Shown here in pieces: positions 45,787 through 54,851 of a stretch of 64,000 nt of DNA; position 1 is the first letter of the stretch, and each line of letters opens with the position of its first letter. A model generated the notes under the pieces. The model had not been told where the DNA came from. It ran no database searches and saw only the letters and a program-made list of their open reading frames with translations. The position numbers and the translations under genes are program-made. The stretch is from assembly GCF_900100115.1 (NCBI RefSeq), contig NZ_FNKL01000002.1, positions 496,001 through 560,000 of the forward strand, read 5' to 3'. Origin of the DNA: Chryseobacterium soldanellicola. Lineage in GTDB: Bacteria > Bacteroidota > Bacteroidia > Flavobacteriales > Weeksellaceae.

Positions 45787-46491
45787 ATGATACAGCACAT
45801 TCCAATAGAAAAAGTTTTATTCATTGATATTGAGACCGTTCCGGGTGTCGGAAACTGGCAAGAATTACCTGAACCCGATCAAAAGCTTTGGGATAAAAAA
45901 ACAAGATTTCAACGGAAAGACGAGATTTCCGCCGAAGAGTTTTACCCCGAAAGAGCCGGAATTATGGCAGAATTCGGAAAAATAATATGCATCACCATCG
46001 GAATGATCGAGAAAAATGATACATTAAAGATCAAAAGTTTTGCAGATGACGATGAAAAGAAACTGCTATTGGAATTTGGTGAAATTTTTAACAGTCCGAG
46101 GCTTCGTGACGTGATTCTTTGCGCTCATAACGGGAAAGAATTCGACTTCCCATGGATTGCAAGACGATTTTTAATTAACGGAATGCAGCCGCCGACTCCA
46201 TTTCAGATGTTTGGAAAAAAACCTTGGGAAATTCCGCATATTGACACAATGGAATTATGGAAATTCGGGGATTATAAAAGCTTCGTTTCCTTAGAATTAC
46301 TGGCTCATGTTTTCGGAATTCCTACCCCGAAGGATGATATCGACGGCTCAATGGTTTCATCAATCTACTACATAGAAAAAGACTTGCAAAGAATAGTTGA
46401 CTATTGTGAGAAAGATGTCTTAACTTTGGCGAATGTTTTCCGGCGGATGCGTCAGGAAGATTTATTGAAAAGGAATATCAATCTAGATTAA
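45787..46491 (+). CDS. DnaQ-like 3'-5' exonuclease (DNA_pol_B_exo2 type)
   Basis: The 234-residue protein has DEDDy exonuclease motifs: FIDIETVPG (Exo I, Asp-x-Glu near residue 14), LCAHNGKEFDFPWIARRF (Exo II, about 110-127) and IVDYCEKDVLTL (Exo III, YxxxD near 205-212). It matches the predicted 3'-5' exonucleases related to the proofreading domain of family B polymerases (PF10108). The substrate is unknown; RNA or DNA trimming is inferred. The SufT-like gene follows three bases downstream. Confidence 0.85.
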   Translation: MIQHIPIEKVLFIDIETVPGVGNWQELPEPDQKLWDKKTRFQRKDEISAEEFYPERAGIMAEFGKIICITIGMIEKNDTLKIKSFADDDEKKLLLEFGEIFNSPRLRDVILCAHNGKEFDFPWIARRFLINGMQPPTPFQMFGKKPWEIPHIDTMELWKFGDYKSFVSLELLAHVFGIPTPKDDIDGSMVSSIYYIEKDLQRIVDYCEKDVLTLANVFRRMRQEDLLKRNINLD

Positions 46492-46494
46492 AAA

Positions 46495-46821
46495 ATGAAA
46501 TTTACAGACGATCAAATTGCCGATATAGGAGAAGAAATCATTGGAGTATTAAAAACCGTTTATGACCCCGAAATTCCGGTGGATATTTATGAATTGGGAC
46601 TTATTTATGATGTTCAGATTTCAGAAGACGGCGATGTGAAGATTATTATGACCCTTACTACGCCAAACTGTCCGGTTGCAGAAACGCTTCCACAGGAAGT
46701 TAAAGACAAAGTTTTGGAAGTAGAAAATGTAAAAAGCGTAGATTTAGAGCTTACTTTTGAGCCTAGCTGGAACAAGGATATGATGAGTGAAGAAGCGAAG
46801 TTTGAATTGGGAATGCTTTAA
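46495..46821 (+). CDS. SufT-like (DUF59/MIP18) Fe-S assembly protein
   Basis: The 108-residue protein has the MIP18 fold features: VLKTVYDPEIPVDIYELGLIYDVQI, MTLTTPNCPVAETLPQEVKDKV with the conserved Cys of TPNCP, and VELTFEPSWNKDMMSEEAKFELGM. It is the small protein of SUF-linked Fe-S maturation in Bacteroidota. Though the suf genes are 45 kb away, the function is probably linked. It is co-transcribed with the exonuclease gene. Confidence 0.88.
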   Translation: MKFTDDQIADIGEEIIGVLKTVYDPEIPVDIYELGLIYDVQISEDGDVKIIMTLTTPNCPVAETLPQEVKDKVLEVENVKSVDLELTFEPSWNKDMMSEEAKFELGML

Positions 46822-46841
46822 TTTCTCAATTAAAATAAATC

Positions 46842-46868
46842 AGGCTGTCATTTTTGGCAGTCTTTTAT
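46842..46868 (+). terminator. Terminator after the SufT-like gene
   Basis: AGGCTGTCA (46842-46850) pairs with TGGCAGTCT (46855-46863), with two G-U pairs, followed by T residues. Confidence 0.6.
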
Positions 46869-46880
46869 TTTGTTTATACC

Positions 46881-46970
46881 TGTCATCCTGAACATAAACT
46901 GGAAGTTTACGAACGAAGTTCAGGAATGTAGTGAAGAATCTAAATAGATTTCTCCTCCGTCGAAATGACA
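46881..46970. repeat. Interspersed repeat type B, copy 1 (TGTCAT...ATGACA ends)
   Basis: A 90-base element runs from TGTCATCCTGAACATAAACT to CGAAATGACA with inverted ends TGTCAT/ATGACA. Its first 55-60 bases are nearly identical, in reverse orientation, to 63395-63455. Confidence 0.75.
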
Positions 46971-46988
46971 AAAAGAACGTCTATTCTT

Positions 46989-47825
46989 CTAAACCTCTCT
47001 TGCAATTTCTTTCCCTTCTCTTCTGCTCCACTCACTCCACGAGCCAATATACAAGGTAGGAATTTGAAAACCAGCATATTCCAACGCTAAAATTGTATGA
47101 CACGCTGTAACTCCCGAACCGCAGTGAATGATTAAATTTTCAGGTTTGTCTTTCAGTAATTTTGAATATTTTTCTTGTAAAAATTCAGGTTTCAGGAAAT
47201 TTCCGTTTTCGTCAAGATTTTCAGAAAAAGGAATATTGATCGCTCCGGGAATATGCCCTGCAACCAAATCGATAGGTTCAGATTCACCTTTGTAACGATA
47301 CGCATCTCTTACATCAATTACCGTTGAAGAATGGTTTGTTAATTCATTTTCAACAACTTCCAAGCTTGAAGTCGGAAGAAGCCAGCTTTCTTTTTTAATC
47401 AAATCTGATTTTTCAAAAGTTTCTTCACCGGATGAAAATCCTAATTCTTCTTCTTCAGCAGCCTGAAAGCCGCCGTTCAAAACCTGTACATTATTTAATC
47501 CAAAAGATCTTAGCATCCACCAGGCTCTTGCGGCCGCATTTGAGCCATTTTTATCATCATAAACAACAACATGGGAGTTTTCTGAAATCCCAAGATTTGA
47601 TAACGTTTGCGAAAACTTTCCAACACCCGGAAGCGGATGTCTGCCACCAAAAGCCGCGTTTTCTCCGACCTCCGCCAAATCTTTATCTAAATCAATGAAC
47701 CGGGCTCCTTTGATGTGTTTGCTCAAATAGCTTTGATACACATCTTTTCCTACTCTTGCATCAAGGATGATGAGATTTTCGGCTGGGAAATTTTTTAATT
47801 CGGATGGAGAGATTATTGGTGTCAT
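46989..47825 (-). CDS. Sulfurtransferase (two rhodanese domains, TST/MST type)
   Basis: The 278-residue protein has two rhodanese domains. The first has LDARVG and GARFIDLDKDL, the inactive half. The second (about 145-270) contains VIDVRDAYRYKGE, GHIPGAINIPF and the active-site loop IIHCGSGVTACHT. The CGSGVTA loop is the type of 3-mercaptopyruvate sulfurtransferases, but thiosulfate as donor is possible. It moves sulfane sulfur to thiols or cyanide. Confidence 0.9.
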   Translation of the reverse strand: MTPIISPSELKNFPAENLIILDARVGKDVYQSYLSKHIKGARFIDLDKDLAEVGENAAFGGRHPLPGVGKFSQTLSNLGISENSHVVVYDDKNGSNAAARAWWMLRSFGLNNVQVLNGGFQAAEEEELGFSSGEETFEKSDLIKKESWLLPTSSLEVVENELTNHSSTVIDVRDAYRYKGESEPIDLVAGHIPGAINIPFSENLDENGNFLKPEFLQEKYSKLLKDKPENLIIHCGSGVTACHTILALEYAGFQIPTLYIGSWSEWSRREGKEIAREV

Positions 47826-47849
47826 TTTATTGATTTTTGGTTAATTATT

Positions 47850-47912
47850 TTGGGCTAAAGCCTTTTGATTTTAAATATAGTAAAGCGGGCTAAAGCCCGC
47901 TCCTATTGATGT
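47850..47912. repeat. Interspersed repeat type A, copy 1 (GGGCTAAAGCCC hairpin)
   Basis: GGGCTAAAGCC at the left end is followed by AT-rich sequence and the hairpin AGCGGGCT/AGCCCGCT (47884-47891 with 47894-47901), then CCTATTGAT. A similar arrangement is at 56174-56240. Confidence 0.65.
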
Positions 47913-47935
47913 TCTTAATTTCATTTTAATTGTTG

Positions 47936-47963
47936 AGATCCTTCGACAAGCTCAGGATGACAT
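47936..47963. repeat. Interspersed repeat fragment related to type B
   Basis: GAGATCCTTCGACAAGCTCAGGATGACA contains the inverted pieces ATCCT and AGGAT and the ATGACA end seen in type B repeats. Confidence 0.45.
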
Positions 47964-47990
47964 CGCTAATATTAAATGAATATTTTATTT

Positions 47991-48839
47991 TTAAAAATGA
48001 AAAATATCCTTCGCTTTGTTATAAGCGCTTTCGAAGTTTAACAAATTCAATTTATGATCTACTTTTTCAACGCTCATGAAATTGATCACCTGTTCGGTTG
48101 GCATATTTCCCACCAGCTCATCTTCTGCCATGGGGCAACCGCCGATTCCTTTGATGGCACTGTCGAATCTTCGGCAGCCTTTGTCATAAGCCGCTTTTAA
48201 TTTTGAATAAGAATCTTCATAACGGTTGTGAAAATGACCTCCAAAATTAATTTCAGGATATTTTGACGGTATTTTTTCGAACAAAAGAGAGATTGTTTCC
48301 GGTGTCGCAACTCCCGTTGTATCAGAAAGTAAGATATTTTTAATTCCAATTTCTGAAAACCTTTGTGCCCAGAAATCTACATCTTCCCATTTCCACATTT
48401 CTCCGTAAGGATTTCCAAATGCCATTGAGAAATAAATGTTCAATTCTCTGTTTTCACTTTTTGTAAGCTCAAGCATTTTAATAATTTCATTAAAAGCTTC
48501 TTCCTGGCTTTTATTGGTATTTCTGTGTTGAAAAGTCTCAGAAATAGAAAACGGAAAACCCAGAATATCAACAGATTGGTGTTTTAATGCTTTTTCGGCC
48601 CCTCTGTAATTTCCGATGATTGCTGAAACTTTTGTGTTGGATAAAGATTTATCAATATTTTCCGCCACTTCAGCAGAATCAGCCAGTTGAGGAATTGCTT
48701 TTGGAGAAACAAAACTCAGACAATCCAAAATATCATACCCAACTTCCATCAAGGAGTTAATATAATCTATTTTTTTGCCAGTCGGGATAAATTCTCCCCA
48801 TCCCTGCATTGCATCTCTCGGACATTCAGTTAGAAACAT
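47991..48839 (-). CDS. Hydroxymethylglutaryl-CoA lyase
   Basis: The 282-residue TIM-barrel enzyme cleaves HMG-CoA to acetyl-CoA and acetoacetate in leucine degradation. It begins FLTECPRDAMQGW, the metal and substrate motif of the family, and has FSMAFGNPYGEMW, LSDTTGVATPE, FGGHFHNRYE (metal-ligand His residues) and RFDSAIKGIGGCPMAEDELVGN with the catalytic Cys in GGCPMA. It is monocistronic on the minus strand, flanked by short repeats. Confidence 0.93.
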   Translation of the reverse strand: MFLTECPRDAMQGWGEFIPTGKKIDYINSLMEVGYDILDCLSFVSPKAIPQLADSAEVAENIDKSLSNTKVSAIIGNYRGAEKALKHQSVDILGFPFSISETFQHRNTNKSQEEAFNEIIKMLELTKSENRELNIYFSMAFGNPYGEMWKWEDVDFWAQRFSEIGIKNILLSDTTGVATPETISLLFEKIPSKYPEINFGGHFHNRYEDSYSKLKAAYDKGCRRFDSAIKGIGGCPMAEDELVGNMPTEQVINFMSVEKVDHKLNLLNFESAYNKAKDIFHF

Positions 48840-49025
48840 TAGTAGATTTAGATTTTTTCAAATATAATAAAACTAAACAAGTTTGTATAGATTTACTCAA
48901 AAGTAACATTATTTTGATTGTCAGCCTTTTAAATATGATTTAAAATTTCAATATCATATATTCAACTGCAAATAACTTATTCTGAGCATCAAATTTGCTA
49001 ACTTTGTTGAAATTTATGATATCCA

Positions 49026-50273
49026 ATGAGTACAATACAATTCGACCAATTGTGGAAAGAAAAACTACTGAACCGTTTTCTTAGCTATGTAAAAATATAT
49101 TCAACAAGCGACGCTGAAAGTGAAGCGACTCCTTCTACTCCTCAGCAGTGGGACATCGCAAAATATATTGTTGAAGAGCTGAAAACGATCGGTCTTGAAA
49201 ATGTTTCGATTGATGATAACGGGTATATTATGGGTTATGTCCCTTCAAATCTTGAAAATAATGACAGACCTACGATTGGATTTATTTCGCATTATGATAC
49301 ATCGCCCGATTTCAGTGGTGAAAATGTAAAACCTCAGGTTTGGGAAAATTATGACGGAAGTGATTTGGTGTTGAATCAGACAACAGGATTTACTTTATCA
49401 CCTTCAAAATTTGAAAGTTTAAAAAAATATACCGGTCAGACCTTGATTACAACTGACGGAAATACGCTTCTTGGGGCCGACGACAAAGCCGGTTGCGCAG
49501 AAATCGTAACGGCTGCAGAATATTTAATCGCACATCCGGAAATTAAGCACGGTAGAATTGCTGTAGGTTTTACGCCCGATGAAGAAATCGGAAGAGGCGC
49601 GCATAAATTTGATGTTGCAAAATTCGGGGCAGAATTCGCTTATACCATGGATGGAAGTGAAGTTGGAGAATTGGAATATGAAAACTTCAATGCTGCAGGA
49701 GCAGTGGTGAAAATCCACGGACTGAGCGTACACCCAGGCTATGCTTTTGGAAAAATGGTGAATGCAGGTCTTTTAGCTGCTGAATTTATACAGTTGCTTC
49801 CGGCAAATGAAACTCCGGCTACAACCAAAGGTTTTGACGGATTTTATCATTTAATGGATATCAATGCAGATATTTCTGAGGCTAAACTACAATACATCAT
49901 CCGTGATCATGACGCTGATAAATTTGAAGCAAGAAAGAAATTCATGGAGGAAAAAGTTGCGGAATTTAATCAAAAACATGGCGCTGGAACGGCTGAAGTT
50001 GAGATCAAAGAGCAATACCGCAATATGAAACAGCAGTTTGAAGGGAAGATGCATATCATCGATCTTGCCGCAAAAGCCATGAAAGAAGCGAATATTGAAC
50101 CTAAAATCAAGGCAATCAGAGGAGGAACCGACGGAGCTCAGTTATCTTACATGGGGTTACCTTGTCCGAATATTTTTGCAGGCGGAATGAACTTCCACGG
50201 ACCTTATGAATATGTAGCTCTGGAAAGTATGGAGAAAGCAATGGAGGTGATTATTAATATTGTAAAGGCGTAG
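49026..50273 (+). CDS. pepT: Peptidase T (tripeptide aminopeptidase)
   Basis: The 415-residue M20-family zinc peptidase releases the N-terminal residue of tripeptides in the cytoplasm. Motifs: FISHYDTSPDFSG (first zinc His and Asp), LLGADDKAGCAEI (bridging Asp), FTPDEEIGRGAH (catalytic Glu-Glu), YTMDGSEVGELEYENFNA and IRGGTDGAQLSYMGLPCPNIFAGG. Length and motifs match PepT. A box TAACTTTG at 48999-49006 could be part of its promoter. A terminator at 50294 follows. Confidence 0.95.
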   Translation: MSTIQFDQLWKEKLLNRFLSYVKIYSTSDAESEATPSTPQQWDIAKYIVEELKTIGLENVSIDDNGYIMGYVPSNLENNDRPTIGFISHYDTSPDFSGENVKPQVWENYDGSDLVLNQTTGFTLSPSKFESLKKYTGQTLITTDGNTLLGADDKAGCAEIVTAAEYLIAHPEIKHGRIAVGFTPDEEIGRGAHKFDVAKFGAEFAYTMDGSEVGELEYENFNAAGAVVKIHGLSVHPGYAFGKMVNAGLLAAEFIQLLPANETPATTKGFDGFYHLMDINADISEAKLQYIIRDHDADKFEARKKFMEEKVAEFNQKHGAGTAEVEIKEQYRNMKQQFEGKMHIIDLAAKAMKEANIEPKIKAIRGGTDGAQLSYMGLPCPNIFAGGMNFHGPYEYVALESMEKAMEVIINIVKA

Positions 50274-50293
50274 TTTCTATTTATATAAACCAA

Positions 50294-50320
50294 AAAGACT
50301 GTCTCTGAGGCAGTCTTTCT
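50294..50320 (+). terminator. Terminator after pepT
   Basis: AAAGACTG (50294-50301) pairs with CAGTCTTT (50311-50318) over a nine-base loop, followed by T-rich sequence. Confidence 0.65.
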
Positions 50321-50399
50321 TATTTATTATTTGCCCGAGTCTGAAAATTTTAAAAATTAATGGTCTGATTTTTGAAACTATAAAACAAACAAATTTAAA

Positions 50400-50687
50400 A
50401 TGAAAAAGAGATTATATTCAATTGCAGTGATTCTTTTATTTGGAATCGGTATATCTGCACAAAAAACCGATTCAGTAAAGCAAGAGATAAAAAAAGATGC
50501 TAAAAAAGTAGGAACAGCCGTTAAAGATGGTGCAGAATGGACTGGCAAAACTGCTGAAAAAGGTTACGATGCCACAAAAAAAGGTGTAAAAAAAGCAACT
50601 AAATGGACTAAGAAAACAGCTAAAAAAGGAGCAAAAGCTGTAGATAAAACCTACCAAGACGCAAAAGCAGATATTAAGAAAGATTAG
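50400..50687 (+). CDS. Small secreted Lys/Ala-rich helical protein
   Basis: The 95-residue product has a signal peptide (MKKRLYSIAVILLFGIGISAQ), then a mature chain of about 74 residues made of amphipathic, strongly basic repeats (EWTGKTAEKGYDATKKGVKKATKWTKKTAKKGAKAVDKTYQDAKADIKKD). The 11-residue-like periodicity recalls LEA or histone H1-like proteins. Function is unknown. Confidence 0.65.
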   Translation: MKKRLYSIAVILLFGIGISAQKTDSVKQEIKKDAKKVGTAVKDGAEWTGKTAEKGYDATKKGVKKATKWTKKTAKKGAKAVDKTYQDAKADIKKD

Positions 50688-50706
50688 TAACAGAAAAAAA
50701 TAAGAT

Positions 50707-50735
50707 AAAACCCACTGCCATGGCAGTGGGTTTTT
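50707..50735. terminator. Bidirectional terminator before thiL
   Basis: AAACCCACTGCCA (50708-50720) and TGGCAGTGGGTTT (50721-50733) form a perfect palindrome with A and T runs on the two sides, between convergent genes. Confidence 0.8.
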
Positions 50736-50758
50736 AATATCTAAAAGAACAAATTATT

Positions 50759-51820
50759 CTATTCTTGCTGATTTCCTAAAAAGGCATCCCAACCCTGCGC
50801 CGTCAAAGCAATCAGCTGGTTTGAGCCTCTCGCCACCATAAAATTTCCTTCTTCTTTATCAACAGCATGACCGATGATCGTAAAATCAGGATGATTTTTC
50901 ATTTTATCAAAATCGTTTGGTGAAATGGTGAACAATAATTCATAATCCTCACCACCACTCAAAGCAGCCATTACAGGATTTAAATTAAATTCATCCGCCG
51001 TCGTGATCGTCAGATTATCCATCGGGATTTTTTCTTCATACAATCTGAATCCAACTTTCGATTGATCAGACAAATGCAGGATTTCTGAAGCCAATCCGTC
51101 AGAAATATCAATCATAGAAGTTGGTTTAATATCCAATTGTTCTAAAATTGCTTTTACATCGGTTCTTGCTTCAGGCTTTAGCTGTCTTTCCAAAATATAG
51201 TCGTAGCCTTCCATTTCAGGCTGCATATTAGGATCTGCCAAGAATACAGCGTGTTCTCTTTCCAGAATCTGGAGTCCCATGTAAGCTCCCCCCAAATCTC
51301 CTGAAACAACAAGCAGATCATTCGGTTTTGCGCCGCTTCTTTTGACGATATTTTCTTCGTTTTCAAGTCCGATTGCCGTAATGCTCATCACAAGTCCGGC
51401 ATTTGAGCTTGTGGTATCACCGCCGATCAGATCGACCTTATATCTTGAGCAGGCCGCCTGAATCCCGGAATAAATTTCTTCCAGCGCCTCAACCGGAAAA
51501 CGATTGGAAACCGCCAAGGAAACCAAAATCTGCGTAGGAGTTGCATTCATTGCTGCGACATCACTAAGATTTACGACAACTGCTTTATAGCCCAAATGCT
51601 TCAACGGAACATATCCCAGATTGAAATGAACACCTTCAGCCAAAACATCTGTCGTAAGGACAACTTTTTTATTTCCGGGATTAATAACTGCCGCATCATC
51701 ACCCACTCCAAGCTCCGAAGATTCATTGGATACAGGAAAAAATTGAGTCAGATGTTTAATTAATCCGAATTCTCCTAATTTCGAGATCGGCGTTAATTCC
51801 GGTTCTTTATCTTCAAACAT
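50759..51820 (-). CDS. thiL: Thiamine-monophosphate kinase
   Basis: The 353-residue enzyme makes thiamine diphosphate from thiamine phosphate and ATP in the cytoplasm. Family motifs: ELGVGDDAAVINP (N-terminal nucleotide and Mg site), TTDVLAEGVHFNLGYVPLKHLGYKAVVVNLSDVAAM, DLIGGDTTSSNAGLVMSITAIG, SGDLGGAYMGL, MIDISDGLASEI and LSGGEDYELLFT. All match ThiL of the PurM/ThiL fold. It is transcribed leftward; the thioesterase gene lies upstream on the same strand. Confidence 0.95.
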   Translation of the reverse strand: MFEDKEPELTPISKLGEFGLIKHLTQFFPVSNESSELGVGDDAAVINPGNKKVVLTTDVLAEGVHFNLGYVPLKHLGYKAVVVNLSDVAAMNATPTQILVSLAVSNRFPVEALEEIYSGIQAACSRYKVDLIGGDTTSSNAGLVMSITAIGLENEENIVKRSGAKPNDLLVVSGDLGGAYMGLQILEREHAVFLADPNMQPEMEGYDYILERQLKPEARTDVKAILEQLDIKPTSMIDISDGLASEILHLSDQSKVGFRLYEEKIPMDNLTITTADEFNLNPVMAALSGGEDYELLFTISPNDFDKMKNHPDFTIIGHAVDKEEGNFMVARGSNQLIALTAQGWDAFLGNQQE

Positions 51821-51905
51821 ATTTTAATTTATAAGTGATGATTGATACATGATAAATGATTTTGAAGACGTCTTATTCTATCAATGATCATTTATCTCTT
51901 ATTAT

Positions 51906-52400
51906 TTATGAGTTAAATTCAGCAGGATCAATATTTTCCGGACGGAAAGGTAATTTTCTAAAATCTTCTTTCGTTAAAATTATCGTATCTGCCGTTTTAT
52001 ATTTATTCATGGCTTCCATTACATCATCCGGCGGCGTTGTCATTTTTCTTAACATCGTATCAATCCAGACTCCCGTAGCCTCCGAAGTTGCACAATGCTC
52101 TCCTTCCGGGGTATAAAATTTATGTACAAAACGGTAGATGGAAGAATCTTCTGCACATCCATCGATTTCCAAGCTTACAATAACCGTCTGATCTGCAAAT
52201 ATTTCCTTAAAAAAAGAAAATCTCTCATGCATGATCACAGGGCCAATTCCCCAACGGCTCATTTGGGTAACTCCCATTTTTTCCTGCTTCATGAAAGCCA
52301 TTCTGGTTTGCGCGCAGTATTGCACATACGATGAGTTTGCTAAATGTTTGTTGGCATCAAGATCACTCCAACGAACTTCGAATTTATGGTAAAAAATCAT
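51906..52400 (-). CDS. Acyl-CoA thioesterase (4HBT hot-dog fold)
   Basis: The 164-residue protein has the hot-dog thioesterase pattern: EVRWSDLDANKHLANSSYVQYCAQTRMAFM with the catalytic Asp in SDLDANKHL, then TVIVSLEIDGC and RFVHKFYTPEGEHCATSEATGVWID. It hydrolyses acyl-CoA or related thioesters; the exact substrate is unknown. It is divergent from the FAD oxidoreductase gene, with 113 bases between. Confidence 0.88.
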   Translation of the reverse strand: MIFYHKFEVRWSDLDANKHLANSSYVQYCAQTRMAFMKQEKMGVTQMSRWGIGPVIMHERFSFFKEIFADQTVIVSLEIDGCAEDSSIYRFVHKFYTPEGEHCATSEATGVWIDTMLRKMTTPPDDVMEAMNKYKTADTIILTKEDFRKLPFRPENIDPAEFNS

Positions 52401-52513
52401 TTGAAAATCAATTTTAGTATAATTAAATTATATTCTTCAAAATTACTCAAATAAGATGGTTTATAAAAATTGTACTTTTGGAAAAATAATCTTGAGCATA
52501 AGATTAAATCATT

Positions 52514-53716
52514 ATGAAGCAAATTATCATTATCGGAGGCGGTGCTGCAGGGTTTTTCTGCGCATCAAATCTTGACGAAAAGAAATATAAAATTACCATT
52601 CTCGAGCAAAACTCAGACGTCCTTCAGAAGGTGAAAATTTCGGGAGGCGGAAGATGCAATGTGAGTCATGCATGCTTTGATCCGAGAGAATTAGTTCAGT
52701 TCTATCCCCGTGGAAACAAGGAGTTATTAAGTGTTTTCACTAAATTTCAACCGGGAGATACCATGGATTGGTTTGAAAAACGAAAAGTTTCGTTGAAGAT
52801 AGAAAACGACAACAGAATCTTCCCTGAAAGCAATTCTTCACAGACGATCATCAATACTTTTTTACACGAAATTCAGCATAAAAATGTTGAAGTAAAGACA
52901 AAATGTTCTGTAAAGGAAATTGAAAAAATAGGTGAAAAATATTCAGTTCAAACAAGTTTAGGGGATTTTGAAGCTGATTTTGTGATTTATGCAACGGGAA
53001 GTTCTCCGAAATCTTTGAAAATAATTGAAAATTTAGGCCATAAAATCATTGATTTGGTTCCGTCATTATTTACATTTAATATTAAAGATGATTTACTGAA
53101 AGACTTAGCCGGAACCAGCTTTGAAATGGCAGAAACATCAATTCTAAAGTTAAAAACTGAAGAAAGCGGACCATTATTAATTACCCATTGGGGACTTTCG
53201 GGACCTGCAATTTTGAAAATCTCGGCTTGGGAAGCGATTAATTTAGCTAAAGTGAAATATAATTTCGAAGTTCAGGTTAATTTTATTTCTAAAGATATTG
53301 ATGACGCCGAAGAATTATTCCAAAACTTTAAGCAATCAAATCCGAAAAAAACCATCGGACAATCGAAAATATTTGATATTACAAACCGTTTTTGGCAGAG
53401 AATTTTAGAAGTTTCAAAAGTTGATCTGAATAAACAAATTGCCCAGATTTCAGGAAAAGAAATGCAGACCCTTCTTGAAAATTTATGCAAAAAGAAGTTC
53501 CACGTAACCGGAAAATCTACCTTTAAAGATGAATTTGTGACCGCAGGAGGTGTTGATTTAAAGGAAATTAACTTCAAAAATATGACGTCGAAAATTTTAC
53601 CTAATTTTTACGTTGCCGGAGAAGTTTTGAATATTGATGCGGTGACCGGCGGTTTTAATTTTCAGGCTTGCTGGAGTGAGGCGTGGCTGATTGCACAGGA
53701 TTTGAATAATTTATGA
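52514..53716 (+). CDS. FAD-dependent oxidoreductase (HI0933/BaiN-like)
   Basis: The 400-residue flavoprotein has the N-terminal dinucleotide motif IIGGGAAGFFCA, then KISGGGRCNVSHA and FPESNSSQTI, the typical series of the HI0933 family (aminoacetone oxidase-like/BaiN). The C-terminal FAD segment is FVTAGGVDLKEINFKNMTSKILPNFYVAGEVLNIDAVTGGFNFQACW. Its physiological substrate is unknown. The TonB-domain gene downstream may overlap its stop by four bases. Confidence 0.88.
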   Translation: MKQIIIIGGGAAGFFCASNLDEKKYKITILEQNSDVLQKVKISGGGRCNVSHACFDPRELVQFYPRGNKELLSVFTKFQPGDTMDWFEKRKVSLKIENDNRIFPESNSSQTIINTFLHEIQHKNVEVKTKCSVKEIEKIGEKYSVQTSLGDFEADFVIYATGSSPKSLKIIENLGHKIIDLVPSLFTFNIKDDLLKDLAGTSFEMAETSILKLKTEESGPLLITHWGLSGPAILKISAWEAINLAKVKYNFEVQVNFISKDIDDAEELFQNFKQSNPKKTIGQSKIFDITNRFWQRILEVSKVDLNKQIAQISGKEMQTLLENLCKKKFHVTGKSTFKDEFVTAGGVDLKEINFKNMTSKILPNFYVAGEVLNIDAVTGGFNFQACWSEAWLIAQDLNNL

Positions 53717-53727
53717 AAAATACATTT

Positions 53728-54126
53728 ATGAAAAAAATATTTATTTTAATTCTATTTTTAAGTTTCAATCTGATTTTTTCTCAAACAACAGAAGCAAGCA
53801 AATCAGATAGTACATATTATATTGATAAGGTAGACACAATGCCAGAATTTCCAGGTGGAATCAATGAATTCAGAAATCTTATTTCAAAAAGATTTAATAC
53901 CGCTGTACTATATAAAATTAATGGAACTGTCAGATCTCAAGTAAAATTTTCAATTGATACTGATGGAAGTATAAAGTCTGTAACAGCAACTGGCGACAAT
54001 CAAATTTTAAATAAGGAAATGGAACGTGTAATAAATTCCATTAAAAAGAAATGGACACCTGCAATGTATAATAATCAACCTGTTAAGTACTGGTTTACTA
54101 TTCCTTTCACCATGAATGGTATGTAA
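53728..54126 (+). CDS. Secreted TonB C-terminal-like domain protein
   Basis: From ATG 53728 the product is 132 residues: a signal peptide (MKKIFILILFLSFNLIFSQ) and a TonB C-terminal-like fold (MPEFPGGINEFRNLI ... VKFSIDTDGSIKSVTATGDNQILNKEMERVINSIKKKWTPAMYNNQPVKYWFTIPFTM). The PEFPGG and WxPAxxNxxPV elements are typical of Bacteroidota energy-transducer TonB domains, but there is no proline-rich spanning segment, so it is probably not a full TonB. An ATG at 53713 overlaps the previous stop and is an alternative start. A relative is at 58760. Confidence 0.8.
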   Translation: MKKIFILILFLSFNLIFSQTTEASKSDSTYYIDKVDTMPEFPGGINEFRNLISKRFNTAVLYKINGTVRSQVKFSIDTDGSIKSVTATGDNQILNKEMERVINSIKKKWTPAMYNNQPVKYWFTIPFTMNGM

Positions 54127-54135
54127 AATATTTTA

Positions 54136-54774
54136 ATGCATTTAGTTAAAAAAAACATTTCAAGTCTCTTTAAAACCCTTTTAATCATCGGGTTCGGATA
54201 TTTTTTTTGGCTGATGTTGAAAATTACTTTAGAATATATTCCGTTGCAAAAGGAGATGAGTTTTTTAATGATAAAACAAACGGAAGTTGTACAAAGACCT
54301 GAATATCTCTACTTTTTCTACACTCATGTTTACACCAGCATTTTTGTTTTGCTTTTTGGATTTTTATCGATTCTCAGAAAAAACTTTGGCGTTAAAAATT
54401 TTCATCAAAATGCAGGAAAAATTTATATTTTTTTAATTCTGACATTTTCAGCTCCGTCGGGAATTTATATGGGAATTTTTGCCAATGGCGGAATTTTATC
54501 TAAGATTTCATTCGTTATTTTGGGCTGTTTGTGGTGGTTTTCGACTTTTAAGGCATATCAACTCGCTCGACAGAAAAAATTTAAAGAACATAAACAATGG
54601 ATGTGGCGCAGCTTTGCACTGACAATTTCTGCAATCACCCTGAGAATGTGGAAGGTAATTATTGTATATTTATTCCATCCGAATCCGATGGACGTTTACC
54701 AGATTATCGCGTGGATGGGCTGGGTTCCCAATATTATTTTAATTGAATATTTAATTGCAAAAAAACATCTATGA
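54136..54774 (+). CDS. DUF2306 family membrane protein
   Basis: The 212-residue protein has about six membrane helices. HVYTSIFVLLFGFLSILRKN, HQNAGKIYIFLILTFSAPSGIYMG and EHKQWMWRSFALTISAITLRMW match DUF2306, predicted membrane proteins whose His residues may bind a cofactor. Function is unknown. It lies nine bases after the TonB-domain gene and is probably in an operon with it. Confidence 0.8.
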   Translation: MHLVKKNISSLFKTLLIIGFGYFFWLMLKITLEYIPLQKEMSFLMIKQTEVVQRPEYLYFFYTHVYTSIFVLLFGFLSILRKNFGVKNFHQNAGKIYIFLILTFSAPSGIYMGIFANGGILSKISFVILGCLWWFSTFKAYQLARQKKFKEHKQWMWRSFALTISAITLRMWKVIIVYLFHPNPMDVYQIIAWMGWVPNIILIEYLIAKKHL

Positions 54775-54851
54775 AATCGCTTTACCTTCTTTGTCAATAA
54801 CATTCCATTCTGCGATTACATATGACCATTAAAAATCAATACAAATTACAT

